From positions 38,192-102,191 of the forward strand of contig DEBD01000028.1 of the NCBI GenBank assembly GCA_002348385.1: a stretch of DNA of 64,000 bases, written 5' to 3'. Each line of letters opens with the position of its first letter. The stretch's first letter is position 1. Below the pieces are notes generated by a model, which made no database searches, was not told where the DNA came from, and saw only the letters and a list, made by a program, of their open reading frames with translations. Positions 17,589 to 25,765 of this stretch are shown one piece after another. The translations under genes were made by a program, and so were the position numbers. This stretch comes from Gammaproteobacteria bacterium UBA2965 (GTDB lineage Bacteria > Pseudomonadota > Gammaproteobacteria > Pseudomonadales > Azotimanducaceae).

Positions 17589-18668
17589 ATGGAACTCTGG
17601 ACACTCACGCACTCACGCCCGGCGCACGCGCGCAGCGTGGCTGAACGTGCGGAAGCAGCGGGCTGGCACGGCATCATGGTGGTGGACTCGCAGAACCTGT
17701 CCGCGGATTCCTACGTGGGACTCACCTACGCCGCGGTAGCCACGCAGACCATCGGGCTTGGCACCGGCGTCACCAACAGTGTCACCAGGCATCCGGCGGT
17801 GACCGCATCCGCGGCCATGGCGGTGCAGGATGTGGCGCCCGGGCGCATGTGCCTGGGTATTGGTCGTGGTGACTCGGCGCTGGCCCACCTGGGCCGTTCG
17901 CCGGCCAGGGTGGACCAGTTCGAGCGTTACGTGGATGTTCTGCAGCGCTATCTGCGCCGCGAGGACGTGGACTTTGCCGACATTCCCATAGCGGACGAAG
18001 TCGCGCTGCCGCTGGCGGATCTGGAGCTGGCGGACCACCCGGCCGCGAGCCGCATCCGCTGGTTCAAAGAGGAGGTCGCCAAGGTTCCCGTGGAAGTGGC
18101 TGCTACAGGCCCCCGTGTCATTGAAATCGGCGCGCGCTTGGCCGATCGAGTGATGTTTACCCTGGGCGCGGTCCCAGAACGTCTGCGCTGGGGTATCGGT
18201 GTTGCGGAAGCCGCACGCGGGCGCGCCGGACTGTCCTCGCCCGGGTCTTACGGCGCCTATGTGAATCTGGTCTGCCACGAGGACCGGACGGTGGCGCGAG
18301 CGCTGGTGCGTGGTGGCCTCACCACCTTCGCGCGGTTCTCGGTGATGCATGGTGAAGTTTCCGGGCCCGTGGATGGCTCCGAACAGGCCACACTGGACCG
18401 CCTGCACGACGGTTACAATATGAAGGCCCACACACGTTCGGACTCTCCTCAGGCGGGCCTGCTGAACGATGCGTTCATCGACAAGTACGCCATCGTGGGA
18501 ACGCCGGACGAGTGCATCGAGCGCTTGCGCGAGTTGCAGCGTCTGGGGATCGACAAGGTGGCCATCAGTGGACCATCGGCGGGATCGGATCCGGCGGAAT
18601 CGAGGCATGCCATGGAACTCATGGATCGAGCGGTGGTGCCGGTATTTGCCAGCCAGGTGCGCGGCTAA
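17589..18668 (+). CDS. LLM-class flavin/F420-dependent oxidoreductase (4 of 6)
   Basis: A 359-residue luciferase-like enzyme from ATG 17589 (MELWTLTHSRPAHARSV), with GGGGAG just upstream. Recognisable parts are AAGWHGIMVVDSQNLSADSYVG, TQTIGLGTGVTNSVTRHPAVTA, PGRMCLGIGRGDSALAHLG and the C-terminal VGTPDECIERLRELQRLGIDKVAI (given in part). It is longer than its neighbours, owing to an insert around residues 130-160. It follows a strong terminator and so probably has its own promoter. Cofactor F420 is inferred from context. Confidence 0.82.
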   Translation: MELWTLTHSRPAHARSVAERAEAAGWHGIMVVDSQNLSADSYVGLTYAAVATQTIGLGTGVTNSVTRHPAVTASAAMAVQDVAPGRMCLGIGRGDSALAHLGRSPARVDQFERYVDVLQRYLRREDVDFADIPIADEVALPLADLELADHPAASRIRWFKEEVAKVPVEVAATGPRVIEIGARLADRVMFTLGAVPERLRWGIGVAEAARGRAGLSSPGSYGAYVNLVCHEDRTVARALVRGGLTTFARFSVMHGEVSGPVDGSEQATLDRLHDGYNMKAHTRSDSPQAGLLNDAFIDKYAIVGTPDECIERLRELQRLGIDKVAISGPSAGSDPAESRHAMELMDRAVVPVFASQVRG

Positions 18669-18744
18669 GGCTAACGACTCGCAGAACAATCAGGGCATGC
18701 TTTCATGAACAATATTCGCGCATTTGCCGGCTAGAGGGCTACTC

Positions 18745-19692
18745 GTGGAAATCATAGGACGACAGTTGAGGGAATCCGGCAAATTCTCTGATCCCGAGAT
18801 CACCGCGGATGGCAAGTCCCGCGCTTGTGTATCCCTGCACGCCTTGAAAACGCTGTGGTTCAACACGGGTACCCTGTGCAATCTGACCTGTGACAATTGC
18901 TATATCGAATCAAGTCCGAGCAATGACCGGCTGGCGTATCTGTCCCGAGAAGACGTCGACGGCTATCTGAGGGAGATCGATTCGAGCGCTCTGCCGGTCG
19001 CCGAGATCGGCATAACCGGTGGGGAACCCTTCATGAATCCGGACATCCTTGGGATTCTGGAGGATTGCCTGGCGACGGGAGCTTCGGTACTGGTACTTAC
19101 CAACGCCATGCGGCCTATGATGAAGTGCGCGGATGGCCTTGTTGGCCTTAACCAGCGGTTTGCGCCGCAGCTCACCATCCGGGTGTCGGTGGATCATTTT
19201 GACCAGACGTTGCACGAAATGGAGCGCGGAAGCGGAAGCTGGTCGGCGATGGTCAAGGGCTTGAAGTGGCTCTGCGGCAATGGTTTTCGCGTGCACGTTG
19301 CGGGGCGGACGCGCTGGGGAGAGCGGGAAGGCGAGCTTCGAGCGGGTTTCGCCGATTTCTTCGCCGATTTGGATGTCGCCATCGACGCCAATCACCCCGC
19401 GGAACTGGTGTTGTTCCCGGAAATGGATGACGGCCTGGACGTGCCCGAGATCACCACGGAATGCTGGGATATTCTCGACGTCGATCCGGCCGGGCTCATG
19501 TGCGCCAGCGCCAGAATGGTGGTCAGGCGCAAAGGCGCTGCTACCCCGGAAGTGGTGGCTTGTACGTTGCTGCCCTACGATCCTGAATTCAGCCTCGCCT
19601 CGCGCCTGGTCGACAGCCTGCAGCCCGTTGCGCTCAATCACCCACACTGCGCGAAGTTCTGCGTCCTTGGTGGTGGCAGCTGCTCAGATTGA
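18745..19692 (+). CDS. radical SAM protein with cysteine-rich C-terminus, function unknown
   Basis: A 315-residue radical SAM enzyme. The [4Fe-4S]/SAM motif CxxxCxxC is at C45-C49-C52 (LCNLTCDNCYIES), followed by the GGEPF glycine motif near residue 92. The C-terminus holds C273, C302, C306 and C313 (spacing X28, X3, X6; PHCAKFCVLGGGSC), which together with MCASARMV suggests a twitch/SPASM-like auxiliary iron-sulfur site. GTG 18745 is chosen as start, with AGAGGG upstream; TTG 18724 is an alternative. A hydrolase of the MBL fold starts 42 bases downstream. I do not recognise a named function; no short precursor peptide gene is visible beside it. Confidence 0.75.
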   Translation: MEIIGRQLRESGKFSDPEITADGKSRACVSLHALKTLWFNTGTLCNLTCDNCYIESSPSNDRLAYLSREDVDGYLREIDSSALPVAEIGITGGEPFMNPDILGILEDCLATGASVLVLTNAMRPMMKCADGLVGLNQRFAPQLTIRVSVDHFDQTLHEMERGSGSWSAMVKGLKWLCGNGFRVHVAGRTRWGEREGELRAGFADFFADLDVAIDANHPAELVLFPEMDDGLDVPEITTECWDILDVDPAGLMCASARMVVRRKGAATPEVVACTLLPYDPEFSLASRLVDSLQPVALNHPHCAKFCVLGGGSCSD

Positions 19693-19734
19693 GGCGGTAG
19701 CGCGCCCGTCACATGACAATGTCTGGAGAGACCG

Positions 19735-20607
19735 ATGAACGAATGGCAGATTGGTAGCGTGAAGATCACCCGGGTGGTGGAGATGGAGGTGACGGGCGGA
19801 TCCCGATTCATATTGCCTGATGCCACCCGGGATGCCTGCAAACCCATACAGTGGCTGTACCCGCACTTCATGGACGAAGAGGGCAACCTCATCATGAGCA
19901 TCCACGCGCTGGTGGTGGACACCGGATCGCGGCGCATCGTGGTGGACACGTGTATCGGCAACGACAAACAGCGCTCGATACCCAACTGGACCAATCTGCA
20001 GACCAGCTTCCTGCAGGACCTGGAAGCCGCCGGCTATCCCAGGGATAGCATCGACACCGTGTTGTGCACGCATCTTCACGTGGACCACGTGGGCTGGAAC
20101 ACCATGCTGGTAGACGGAGGGTGGGTGCCCACGTTTTCCAATGCGCGTTATCTCGTGGCGGAAGACGAGTATCGCTACTGGGACAGCGCCACGGCGGACG
20201 AACTCAACGACGGCATCATGGACGACTCCGTGCGTCCCGTTGTTGAAGCCGGCTTGATGGATTTCGTCGGCGTGCGCCACCAGATCTGCGACGAGGTGTG
20301 TTTGCAGCCCACGCCGGGACACACGCCTGGCCATGTGAGCGTGCGCATTCGCTCGGAAGGGGCCGAAGCGCTCATTACCGGCGACTGCATACACCACCCC
20401 TGCCAGATGACCCGCACCGACTGGTGCAGCTCGGCAGATTACGACCAGGCTCAGGGCCAGGAAACCCGCGAGACGCTGCTGGCGCATCATGCGAACGCAG
20501 ACGTGCTGGTGATCGGGACGCATTTCGCCACCCCTACCGCGGGATGGGTGAAACCGCTACCGGAGGGGGGTTACTACCTGGATGTCGATTCGCCCGCCGC
20601 TGGTTGA
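19735..20607 (+). CDS. MBL-fold metallo-hydrolase (lactonase-like)
   Basis: A 290-residue metallo-beta-lactamase-fold hydrolase. The metal-binding motif THLHVDHVGW lies at about residues 111-120, a further histidine in PTPGHTPGHVSV near 197, the bridging aspartate in ITGDCIHHP near 222, and a last histidine in VIGTHFATP near 262. This layout matches the AiiA/lactonase-like branch, but activity may equally be on other esters or thioesters. GGAGAG precedes the ATG. It is probably cotranscribed with the radical SAM gene. Confidence 0.82.
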   Translation: MNEWQIGSVKITRVVEMEVTGGSRFILPDATRDACKPIQWLYPHFMDEEGNLIMSIHALVVDTGSRRIVVDTCIGNDKQRSIPNWTNLQTSFLQDLEAAGYPRDSIDTVLCTHLHVDHVGWNTMLVDGGWVPTFSNARYLVAEDEYRYWDSATADELNDGIMDDSVRPVVEAGLMDFVGVRHQICDEVCLQPTPGHTPGHVSVRIRSEGAEALITGDCIHHPCQMTRTDWCSSADYDQAQGQETRETLLAHHANADVLVIGTHFATPTAGWVKPLPEGGYYLDVDSPAAG

Positions 20608-20759
20608 TTCAAGCTGGTTGTGTTGGGCTCGTTGCCGGCGTCGGCGGCCCGAACTTCATCTCGATCCGCGGCGAGAGCTGCACGAGCGGGGCCGGGCGGT
20701 TGCCGTCGGGAAAGAACAGATTCGCTGCGATGGTCTGCGTCCAGGTGGGTCTTCGTGGT

Positions 20760-21056
20760 CTATTCTGGCGTGGACTCGCTGCCGGGCGTGGGCCGGGGTT
20801 CCAGGTAGGCCGTATGATAGAGGCGTCCCATCCAGGCTTCGATGTGGCGCCGGGCCGGGGGCACGTCCAGGGCGATGAACGCGACACCCAGCGGCAACAT
20901 CCAGAAGCCGAGCATGGGCAGAAATCCGAACACCCCGCCGACCATGAACAGCGCGCCGATCAAGGAACGTACGCCGACGGGCACGTGATTCTGCCCCCAG
21001 CGCAGGGTGCGAAACGTGTAGTCGGCGACTTTTCGTTTGAGCTGAGTGCTATCCAC
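20760..21056 (-). CDS. small membrane protein, PGPGW-like layout
   Basis: A 98-residue protein with two closely spaced hydrophobic helices (about residues 30-50 and 52-66: GALFMVGGVFGFLPMLGFW and PLGVAFIALDVPPARR) and a C-terminal basic amphipathic helix. The arrangement, a hydrophobic hairpin ending in a P-x-x-AR motif, resembles small PGPGW/YbaN-like membrane proteins, though the exact motif is not present. It starts 13 bases after the stop of the MBL hydrolase gene upstream, so the two are likely one minus-strand operon. Function unknown. Confidence 0.6.
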   Translation of the reverse strand: MDSTQLKRKVADYTFRTLRWGQNHVPVGVRSLIGALFMVGGVFGFLPMLGFWMLPLGVAFIALDVPPARRHIEAWMGRLYHTAYLEPRPTPGSESTPE

Positions 21057-21069
21057 TTAGAGCGGGATG

Positions 21070-22176
21070 TTATACCAGAACCGGTGTGTCGCTTGGTGCG
21101 TCGTGCATGCCTGGATGCGCGCGGCGCCCCAGGTCGGGGTCGATGGACCGAAAACGATACACGCCATCTTCATGCAGAGTGCGTTCGATACGGTTGCGAT
21201 GCATGAGCAGGTGCACATGGGCAATGGCCTCGCCCAGGGCCATCATCATCTGTCGGGAATCGAGTTTGCGCGCAAACAGCACCGGCAACAGGTCTTTGGC
21301 GATGGCAGGCTCAACGCAGTGCTCTTCGATGGCCAGCATGCGGTCTTCGTGATGGCTGATCAGCTGGCGTAGGCGCTCCCGCACGCCCCAGAAAGGCAGG
21401 TTGTGCGCCGGCAGCACGAAGGTGTCGTCTGGGATGCTCAAGAATTTGTCGTGGGACTCCATCCACGACTTCAGCGGGTTCGCCTCGGGCTCCGTGGGGT
21501 GCACGCTCACGTTACTGGTGATGACGGGCAGAATCTGGTCACCGGAAATCAGGATTTTGAGCTCGCCGCAATAAAGGCACGCGTGTTCCGGGGAGTGCCC
21601 GGACCCAACCACCACCCGCCAGTCGTGGTCGCCGATCGTGAGTACGTCACCGTCCTGCAGGCACTGGAAGCCGCTGGGAATGGTTGGCATGGACATACCG
21701 CCGGAAGCGTTCTGCGCAAAAGAGCGGCGGATGTCTTCCAGGTAGTCCTTGGGCATGCCGGCGCGCTGGTAGAACATCTCTCCGAGCCAGCTGGTGTGGT
21801 GTGCGGGTCCGGTGTTGGAGAAGGCCCGTGCCTGGTAGTACTCGCCTCGGGTCATGAGCAGCGGGCAGCGAAAATGATCGCTGATCATTCCCGACTGGCC
21901 GATGTGGTCGGGATGAAAGTGTGTGCAGATGACCCCGAGAACCGCCCGCCCGCCCAATTCCCGGGCGAATATGTCGTGCCACAGCTCCGTCACACTTTGC
22001 AGGGGCAGGCCGGTATCCACGATCCACCAGCCGTCACGGTCTTCCAGAAGATACAGATTGATGTGGTTGAGGGACCCTCCACCCATGGGCATGGTGAGCC
22101 AGCGGATGCCCGGTGCGACCTCCACCGTGGTGCCGGGCTCCGGATGCTCGGCGTACGGATACTTCAGCTCAGACAT
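21070..22176 (-). CDS. MBL-fold metallo-hydrolase
   Basis: A 368-residue metallo-beta-lactamase-fold protein. THFHPDHIGQ lies at about residues 84-93, and further ligands are suggested by VVGSGHSPEHACLY near 190 and LISGDQILP near 208. A C-terminal helical extension with LPAHNLPF and HEDRM follows, typical of long MBL hydrolases with a winged-helix-like tail. It is distinct from the 290-residue MBL protein 1.5 kb away. Physiological substrate unknown; relatives act on thioesters or lactones. It starts a minus-strand pair with a small membrane protein and is divergent from an acyl-CoA dehydrogenase gene. Confidence 0.8.
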   Translation of the reverse strand: MSELKYPYAEHPEPGTTVEVAPGIRWLTMPMGGGSLNHINLYLLEDRDGWWIVDTGLPLQSVTELWHDIFARELGGRAVLGVICTHFHPDHIGQSGMISDHFRCPLLMTRGEYYQARAFSNTGPAHHTSWLGEMFYQRAGMPKDYLEDIRRSFAQNASGGMSMPTIPSGFQCLQDGDVLTIGDHDWRVVVGSGHSPEHACLYCGELKILISGDQILPVITSNVSVHPTEPEANPLKSWMESHDKFLSIPDDTFVLPAHNLPFWGVRERLRQLISHHEDRMLAIEEHCVEPAIAKDLLPVLFARKLDSRQMMMALGEAIAHVHLLMHRNRIERTLHEDGVYRFRSIDPDLGRRAHPGMHDAPSDTPVLV

Positions 22177-22433
22177 CGATACTCATCCCCCAGTTTCCCC
22201 GGCTGGCCCGTAACTCCGGCTCAGCCTCATACAGCATATCAAATTTCCTGCCTCCGCCCCGCCATACCCGCGAAGGCCGCATCTTTCGCGGCTTCCAACA
22301 GTATGGCCGGACTAAGCCGGTGTTGGCATTTGCAGCGATTGTGGAAGGCGATGAACGCGTCCGCTTCTTGTGTGGTTCGCAAAGCGTCCGGGCATCAATT
22401 AGATTAAGCGGTTGAAGGGAAGGAGGATCAATC
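22177..22433 (+). other. divergent intergenic region
   Basis: The 257 bases between the minus-strand MBL gene and the plus-strand acyl-CoA dehydrogenase should carry both promoters. The most AT-rich parts are around 22230-22255 and 22390-22412, and GGAAGGAGGA (22421-22430) is the ribosome site of the dehydrogenase gene. I see no convincing gene, repeat or hairpin. Confidence 0.4.
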
Positions 22434-23690
22434 ATGGCAATGAACGTGCGCCCGGTTACTGCGCTGGACAGCGAGGTGAACGACATCCGGATGGCGACGG
22501 CAGAGATCGTCAACGAGCAGATTCTGCCCAACGAGCATGCGTTGTGGGGGTGGATGTCGGATAGCGCCAACGCGCCCAACAAGGTCAAGGACGAGGCCAA
22601 GGCGCTGCGCCTGGGCATTCAGGACAACGTGAAGCAGGCGGGTTTGTGGGCGCCGCATTTGCCCAAAGAGTTTGGTGGCATGGGGCTCTCCTTCATGCAG
22701 CACGCCTACATGAACGAGGTGTTGGCATATAGCCCGGGGGCGTCTTCGTTGTTTGGTGTGGTGGCGCCCAACTCGGGCAACCAGAAGATCCTGGTCAAGT
22801 ACGGATCCCCGGAGCAGCATGAAAAGTGGCTCAAGCCCCTCACCGAGGGCCACATGCAATCGGCATTCTCCATGACGGAGCCGGATAACGCCGGCTCGGA
22901 CCCCCGTTCCATTACGACTCGCGCGGAGCTGGATGGCGACGAATGGGTGATCAACGGCCACAAGTGGTTCACGTCCAACGGCTACGCGGCGGACTTCTTC
23001 ATCGTGATGTGTCGTACGTCGGACCCGGACGATCCGGGCGGGCAGAATGACAAGATGACCCAGATCATCGTGCCCAAGGATGCGCCTGGGCTGAATATCG
23101 TGCGTGGTGTGCCGGTGTGGGGCAGAACGTCCAGCCATTGCGAGATTCGTTACGAGAACGTGCGTGTACCCAAGGAGAATCAGCTGGGACGCACGGGTAC
23201 CGGTCACGCGGCGGCCCAGGACCGTCTTGGTGCGGGGCGCGTATACCACTGTATGAACTCGGTGGGGTCCATGTGGCGTGCATTCGATCTGATGATCGAA
23301 CGCCTGATGACCCGTGAAGTGCACGGTGGCGAAAAGCTGGAAGACAAGCAGTTCATGCAGGGGTTCGTGGCGGACAGCTACATCGACATTCAGACGGCGC
23401 GTCTGATGACCATTCACTGTGCGGAGAAGATGGAAAGCGGGGCGGATCCGCGCACCGACATCTCGGCCATCAAGATCTTCGTTCCCGAGGCTTATCACCG
23501 CGTGGTGGATCGGGCCATTCAGGTGTGGGGTGCGGCTGGTGTGTCCGGTGATCTGCCGCTGGCAAATATGTACCAGGGCGCACGCACGTTGCGTCTGGCC
23601 GACGGGCCCGACGAGGTGCACAAGATTCTGATCGCCAAGAACGTACTCAAGCGCTACCACGCTGGGGAAACCTGGGATTTCGGGAACTGA
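22434..23690 (+). CDS. acyl-CoA dehydrogenase
   Basis: A 418-residue acyl-CoA dehydrogenase, which introduces the alpha-beta double bond into acyl-CoA and passes electrons to ETF. It has the FAD/acyl-binding stretch SAFSMTEPDNAGSDPRSI, the adjacent WVINGHKWFTSNG, and QVWGAAGVSGDLPLA plus TLRLADGPDEVHK in the C-terminal domain. The catalytic glutamate is likely in the GPDEVH motif, as in the FadE branch that acts on longer or branched acyl chains. A strong GGAGGA site precedes the ATG. Its stop overlaps the next start by one base. Confidence 0.88.
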   Translation: MAMNVRPVTALDSEVNDIRMATAEIVNEQILPNEHALWGWMSDSANAPNKVKDEAKALRLGIQDNVKQAGLWAPHLPKEFGGMGLSFMQHAYMNEVLAYSPGASSLFGVVAPNSGNQKILVKYGSPEQHEKWLKPLTEGHMQSAFSMTEPDNAGSDPRSITTRAELDGDEWVINGHKWFTSNGYAADFFIVMCRTSDPDDPGGQNDKMTQIIVPKDAPGLNIVRGVPVWGRTSSHCEIRYENVRVPKENQLGRTGTGHAAAQDRLGAGRVYHCMNSVGSMWRAFDLMIERLMTREVHGGEKLEDKQFMQGFVADSYIDIQTARLMTIHCAEKMESGADPRTDISAIKIFVPEAYHRVVDRAIQVWGAAGVSGDLPLANMYQGARTLRLADGPDEVHKILIAKNVLKRYHAGETWDFGN

Positions 23691-24202
23691 TGCCGGCGCT
23701 AACCCGAGCCGAGCGCGACGCTTTTCTGACCGAGCGCGGCGTTGTGATGCGCATCGCCGTGGTGCGCCCCGACGGGAGCCCGCTGGTCACGCCCATCTGG
23801 TTTCTGTTTGAAGATGGCTGGATCTACTTCACTCCCCGCGAGCAGTCGGAGTGGTTCGCCTGCCTGCGGGAAGACCCGCGGGTGGCGCTGTGCATCGACG
23901 AGCAGCCGCTTCCTTATCGCAAGGTGATTGTGGAAGGAAGCGTGGAGTTGGCGTTCGACCTGGGCGCGGATGATGAGTGGCGTGATCTGTATCGGCGCAT
24001 CGCCAAGCGCTACGTGGCCGATGAAGGCGCCGAAGCCTACGTGGCCAACACGATCGAGCAGCCCCGCGGCCTGTATCGGTTAAAGCTCGACGATGCGACG
24101 GTGAAGACCTGGCGCATGCCGGTTGCCGGGGAGCCGGCGGATGGCATGTGGCACCAGCGCTACTATCGGCCGGGCACCAAGTACAGCCAGCGAGACGCCT
24201 GA
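23690..24202 (+). CDS. PPOX-fold flavin/F420-binding protein
   Basis: A 170-residue split-barrel protein of the pyridoxamine 5'-phosphate oxidase-like superfamily. It contains MRIAVVRPDGSPLVTPIWFLFEDGWIYFTP (given by its ends MRIAVV and YFTP) and DPRVALCIDEQPLPYRKVIVEGSVEL, typical of small F420- or FMN-binding family members with a conserved Arg-Lys pair. The ATG shares one base with the acyl-CoA dehydrogenase stop (TGATG), so translation is probably coupled. With F420 genes nearby, an F420H2-dependent reductase is plausible, but related proteins also bind FMN or heme. Confidence 0.75.
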   Translation: MPALTRAERDAFLTERGVVMRIAVVRPDGSPLVTPIWFLFEDGWIYFTPREQSEWFACLREDPRVALCIDEQPLPYRKVIVEGSVELAFDLGADDEWRDLYRRIAKRYVADEGAEAYVANTIEQPRGLYRLKLDDATVKTWRMPVAGEPADGMWHQRYYRPGTKYSQRDA

Positions 24203-24224
24203 TGCATTGCCCAAAGTACCCTGG

Positions 24225-24244
24225 AGCGCTGGAAAAGCAGCGCT
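24225..24244 (+). other. 7-bp hairpin between convergent genes
   Basis: AGCGCTG (24225-24231) and CAGCGCT (24238-24244) pair over a 6-base loop in the 88-base gap between the plus-strand PPOX gene and the minus-strand cupin gene. No T-run is attached, so it is at most a weak bidirectional transcript-end structure. Confidence 0.35.
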
Positions 24245-24290
24245 AAGGTCGCAAGAGCAACATTCGTCGCTGCACGCGGAGCGGGTTGAA

Positions 24291-24644
24291 CTAGCTTGCC
24301 GGGAGCGAGTTGGGGTCCTCGGGCCTGAAGTTGTGCATGGCATCTTCCGACTCGAAACCCACTACGTAGGTGGCGGGGTCGGGGCATCTGGCTGCGTGCA
24401 GGGTGCCGGCCGGAATGGTGATCCGATCGCCAGCATGTGCCATGAGCATGCTGGCGCTGGCTACATCCCGCGTTTCGAAGCTGCCGTCGAGCACGTAGAT
24501 GACGAGGCTGGTAATGTGCCAATGCACGTTTTCCAGGTCGCCGGAGTCCATGTAGCCATCCCGCGCATGTAAACCCCGCTCTTCAATCTCGTCCAGCGCG
24601 GCCTGCTTGCCAGAAAAATGGCCATCATCCACCGTTACGCCCAT
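24291..24644 (-). CDS. cupin-domain protein
   Basis: A 117-residue single-domain cupin from ATG 24644, preceded by AAGGGAG; an in-frame TTG 18 bases upstream is less likely. The two cupin motifs are visible: ENVHWHITSLVIYVLDGSFE (HxH with later residues) and GDRITIPAGTLHAARCP. The histidines likely hold a metal, though the first motif lacks the usual glutamate. Such small cupins can be dioxygenases, isomerases or sensors; function cannot be assigned. It lies downstream of the MDR reductase and Rieske genes on the same strand with a 47-66 base gap and may belong to that operon. Confidence 0.72.
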   Translation of the reverse strand: MGVTVDDGHFSGKQAALDEIEERGLHARDGYMDSGDLENVHWHITSLVIYVLDGSFETRDVASASMLMAHAGDRITIPAGTLHAARCPDPATYVVGFESEDAMHNFRPEDPNSLPAS

Positions 24645-24709
24645 AACCGTCTCCCTTGCCAATTGGCGATTAGTATCGGGAAATCTTGCTGCTGGGTCAC
24701 CAAGAACGG

Positions 24710-25765
24710 CTATAGGCCCGTGCTAGGCTCACCAGGGTGCGGATCGTGCGCTATCTTCACCAGCTGCTTTCCGGTATTGCCGCCTGCAAACTGACGCAGC
24801 GCGGCATCGGCTGCCGCATCGAACCCCTCTGCAATATCCAATACCTCTTGGATTTTGCCCTCGCGCAGCCACGCGTTGAGTTGTGCGGCGGCTTCTTCGA
24901 AACGGTGGACGTAGTCGAAATAGAAAAAGCCCGCCATCTGGGCGCCGCGCATGGCCAGCATCAGGTGATTCTGCAGTCCGGGCACTTCATCGTTGTAGCC
25001 GGAGATGCCGCCGCAGATGACGATCCGGCCGCCGTGGGCGATGTTGGCCAGCGCGGCATCCAGGATGGGTCCGCCCACGTTGTCGAAGAACACGTCGATG
25101 CCTTCCGGGCACAATGCCGCCAACCGATCCGCCACCTCTTCGTTTTTGTAGTCGATGGTTTGCTCGAACTGCAGCTGGTCTTTGAGCATTGCGCACTTCT
25201 GCGGCCCGCCGGCGATGCCGATTACCCGTGCCCCATGGATTCTGGCGATCTGCCCGGCCACCGTGCCGATGGCGCCTGCGGCGCCGGATACCACCACGGT
25301 CTCGCCGGGCTGGGGCTTGCCGAAGTCGGCCAGGCCCAGGTAGGCACATTGTCCCGTCATACCCAGCGTTGCCAGTCCGCTTGCCAGATCCGCGCCTGGG
25401 GGCAGCTTCTGCAACGCGGTACCGGTGTCATCGATGCCGTCGCATACCACGTAGTCGGCCCAATCCAGAAACCCCGTCACGGCATCGCCCACGGCAAAAC
25501 GCTCGCTGCGCGATGCAACCACACGGCCTGCGATGCCGCCTTTCATGGCCTGGCCCACGGGAATGGGCTCGAAGCGCGCCTCCAACCCTTTCACCCAGGC
25601 GTGGTTCATGGGGTCGCAGGCGAAGTAGACGTTGCGGATCAGCACCTCACCGTCTGCGGGCGTGGGAATGTCACCCGTGCGCTGCCCGAAGCATTCACGT
25701 TCCAGCCCGATGCCTTGCGACTGCGAGGCGCGGGCCACCACCCACTGACGGTTGACGTCGTTCAT
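24710..25765 (-). CDS. MDR-family NADP-dependent oxidoreductase
   Basis: A 351-residue medium-chain dehydrogenase/reductase without the structural zinc cysteine cluster. It has LGMTGQCAYLGLADFGKPQPGETVVVSGAAGAIGTVAGQIA (given by LGMTG and its nucleotide-binding end GAAGAIGTVAGQIA), RVIGIAGGPQKC, IDVFFDNVGGPILD and GRIVICGGISGYN. The pattern matches curcumin/prostaglandin reductase-like double-bond reductases that use NADPH on alpha,beta-unsaturated ketones. Its start overlaps the stop of the Rieske oxygenase gene by four bases (ATGA), so the two are translationally coupled. Confidence 0.83.
   Translation of the reverse strand: MNDVNRQWVVARASQSQGIGLERECFGQRTGDIPTPADGEVLIRNVYFACDPMNHAWVKGLEARFEPIPVGQAMKGGIAGRVVASRSERFAVGDAVTGFLDWADYVVCDGIDDTGTALQKLPPGADLASGLATLGMTGQCAYLGLADFGKPQPGETVVVSGAAGAIGTVAGQIARIHGARVIGIAGGPQKCAMLKDQLQFEQTIDYKNEEVADRLAALCPEGIDVFFDNVGGPILDAALANIAHGGRIVICGGISGYNDEVPGLQNHLMLAMRGAQMAGFFYFDYVHRFEEAAAQLNAWLREGKIQEVLDIAEGFDAAADAALRQFAGGNTGKQLVKIAHDPHPGEPSTGL

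Noticed and set aside
21403..22407. 334-codon open frame on the plus strand across the MBL hydrolase gene
   Set aside because: It lies opposite an MBL protein with intact metal-binding motifs and encodes no known motif itself.
22428..23660. 410-codon open frame on the minus strand, antisense to the acyl-CoA dehydrogenase
   Set aside because: It mirrors a well-supported gene in a GC-rich region, has no recognisable family sequence and is rich in His/Arg/Val as expected of a shadow frame.
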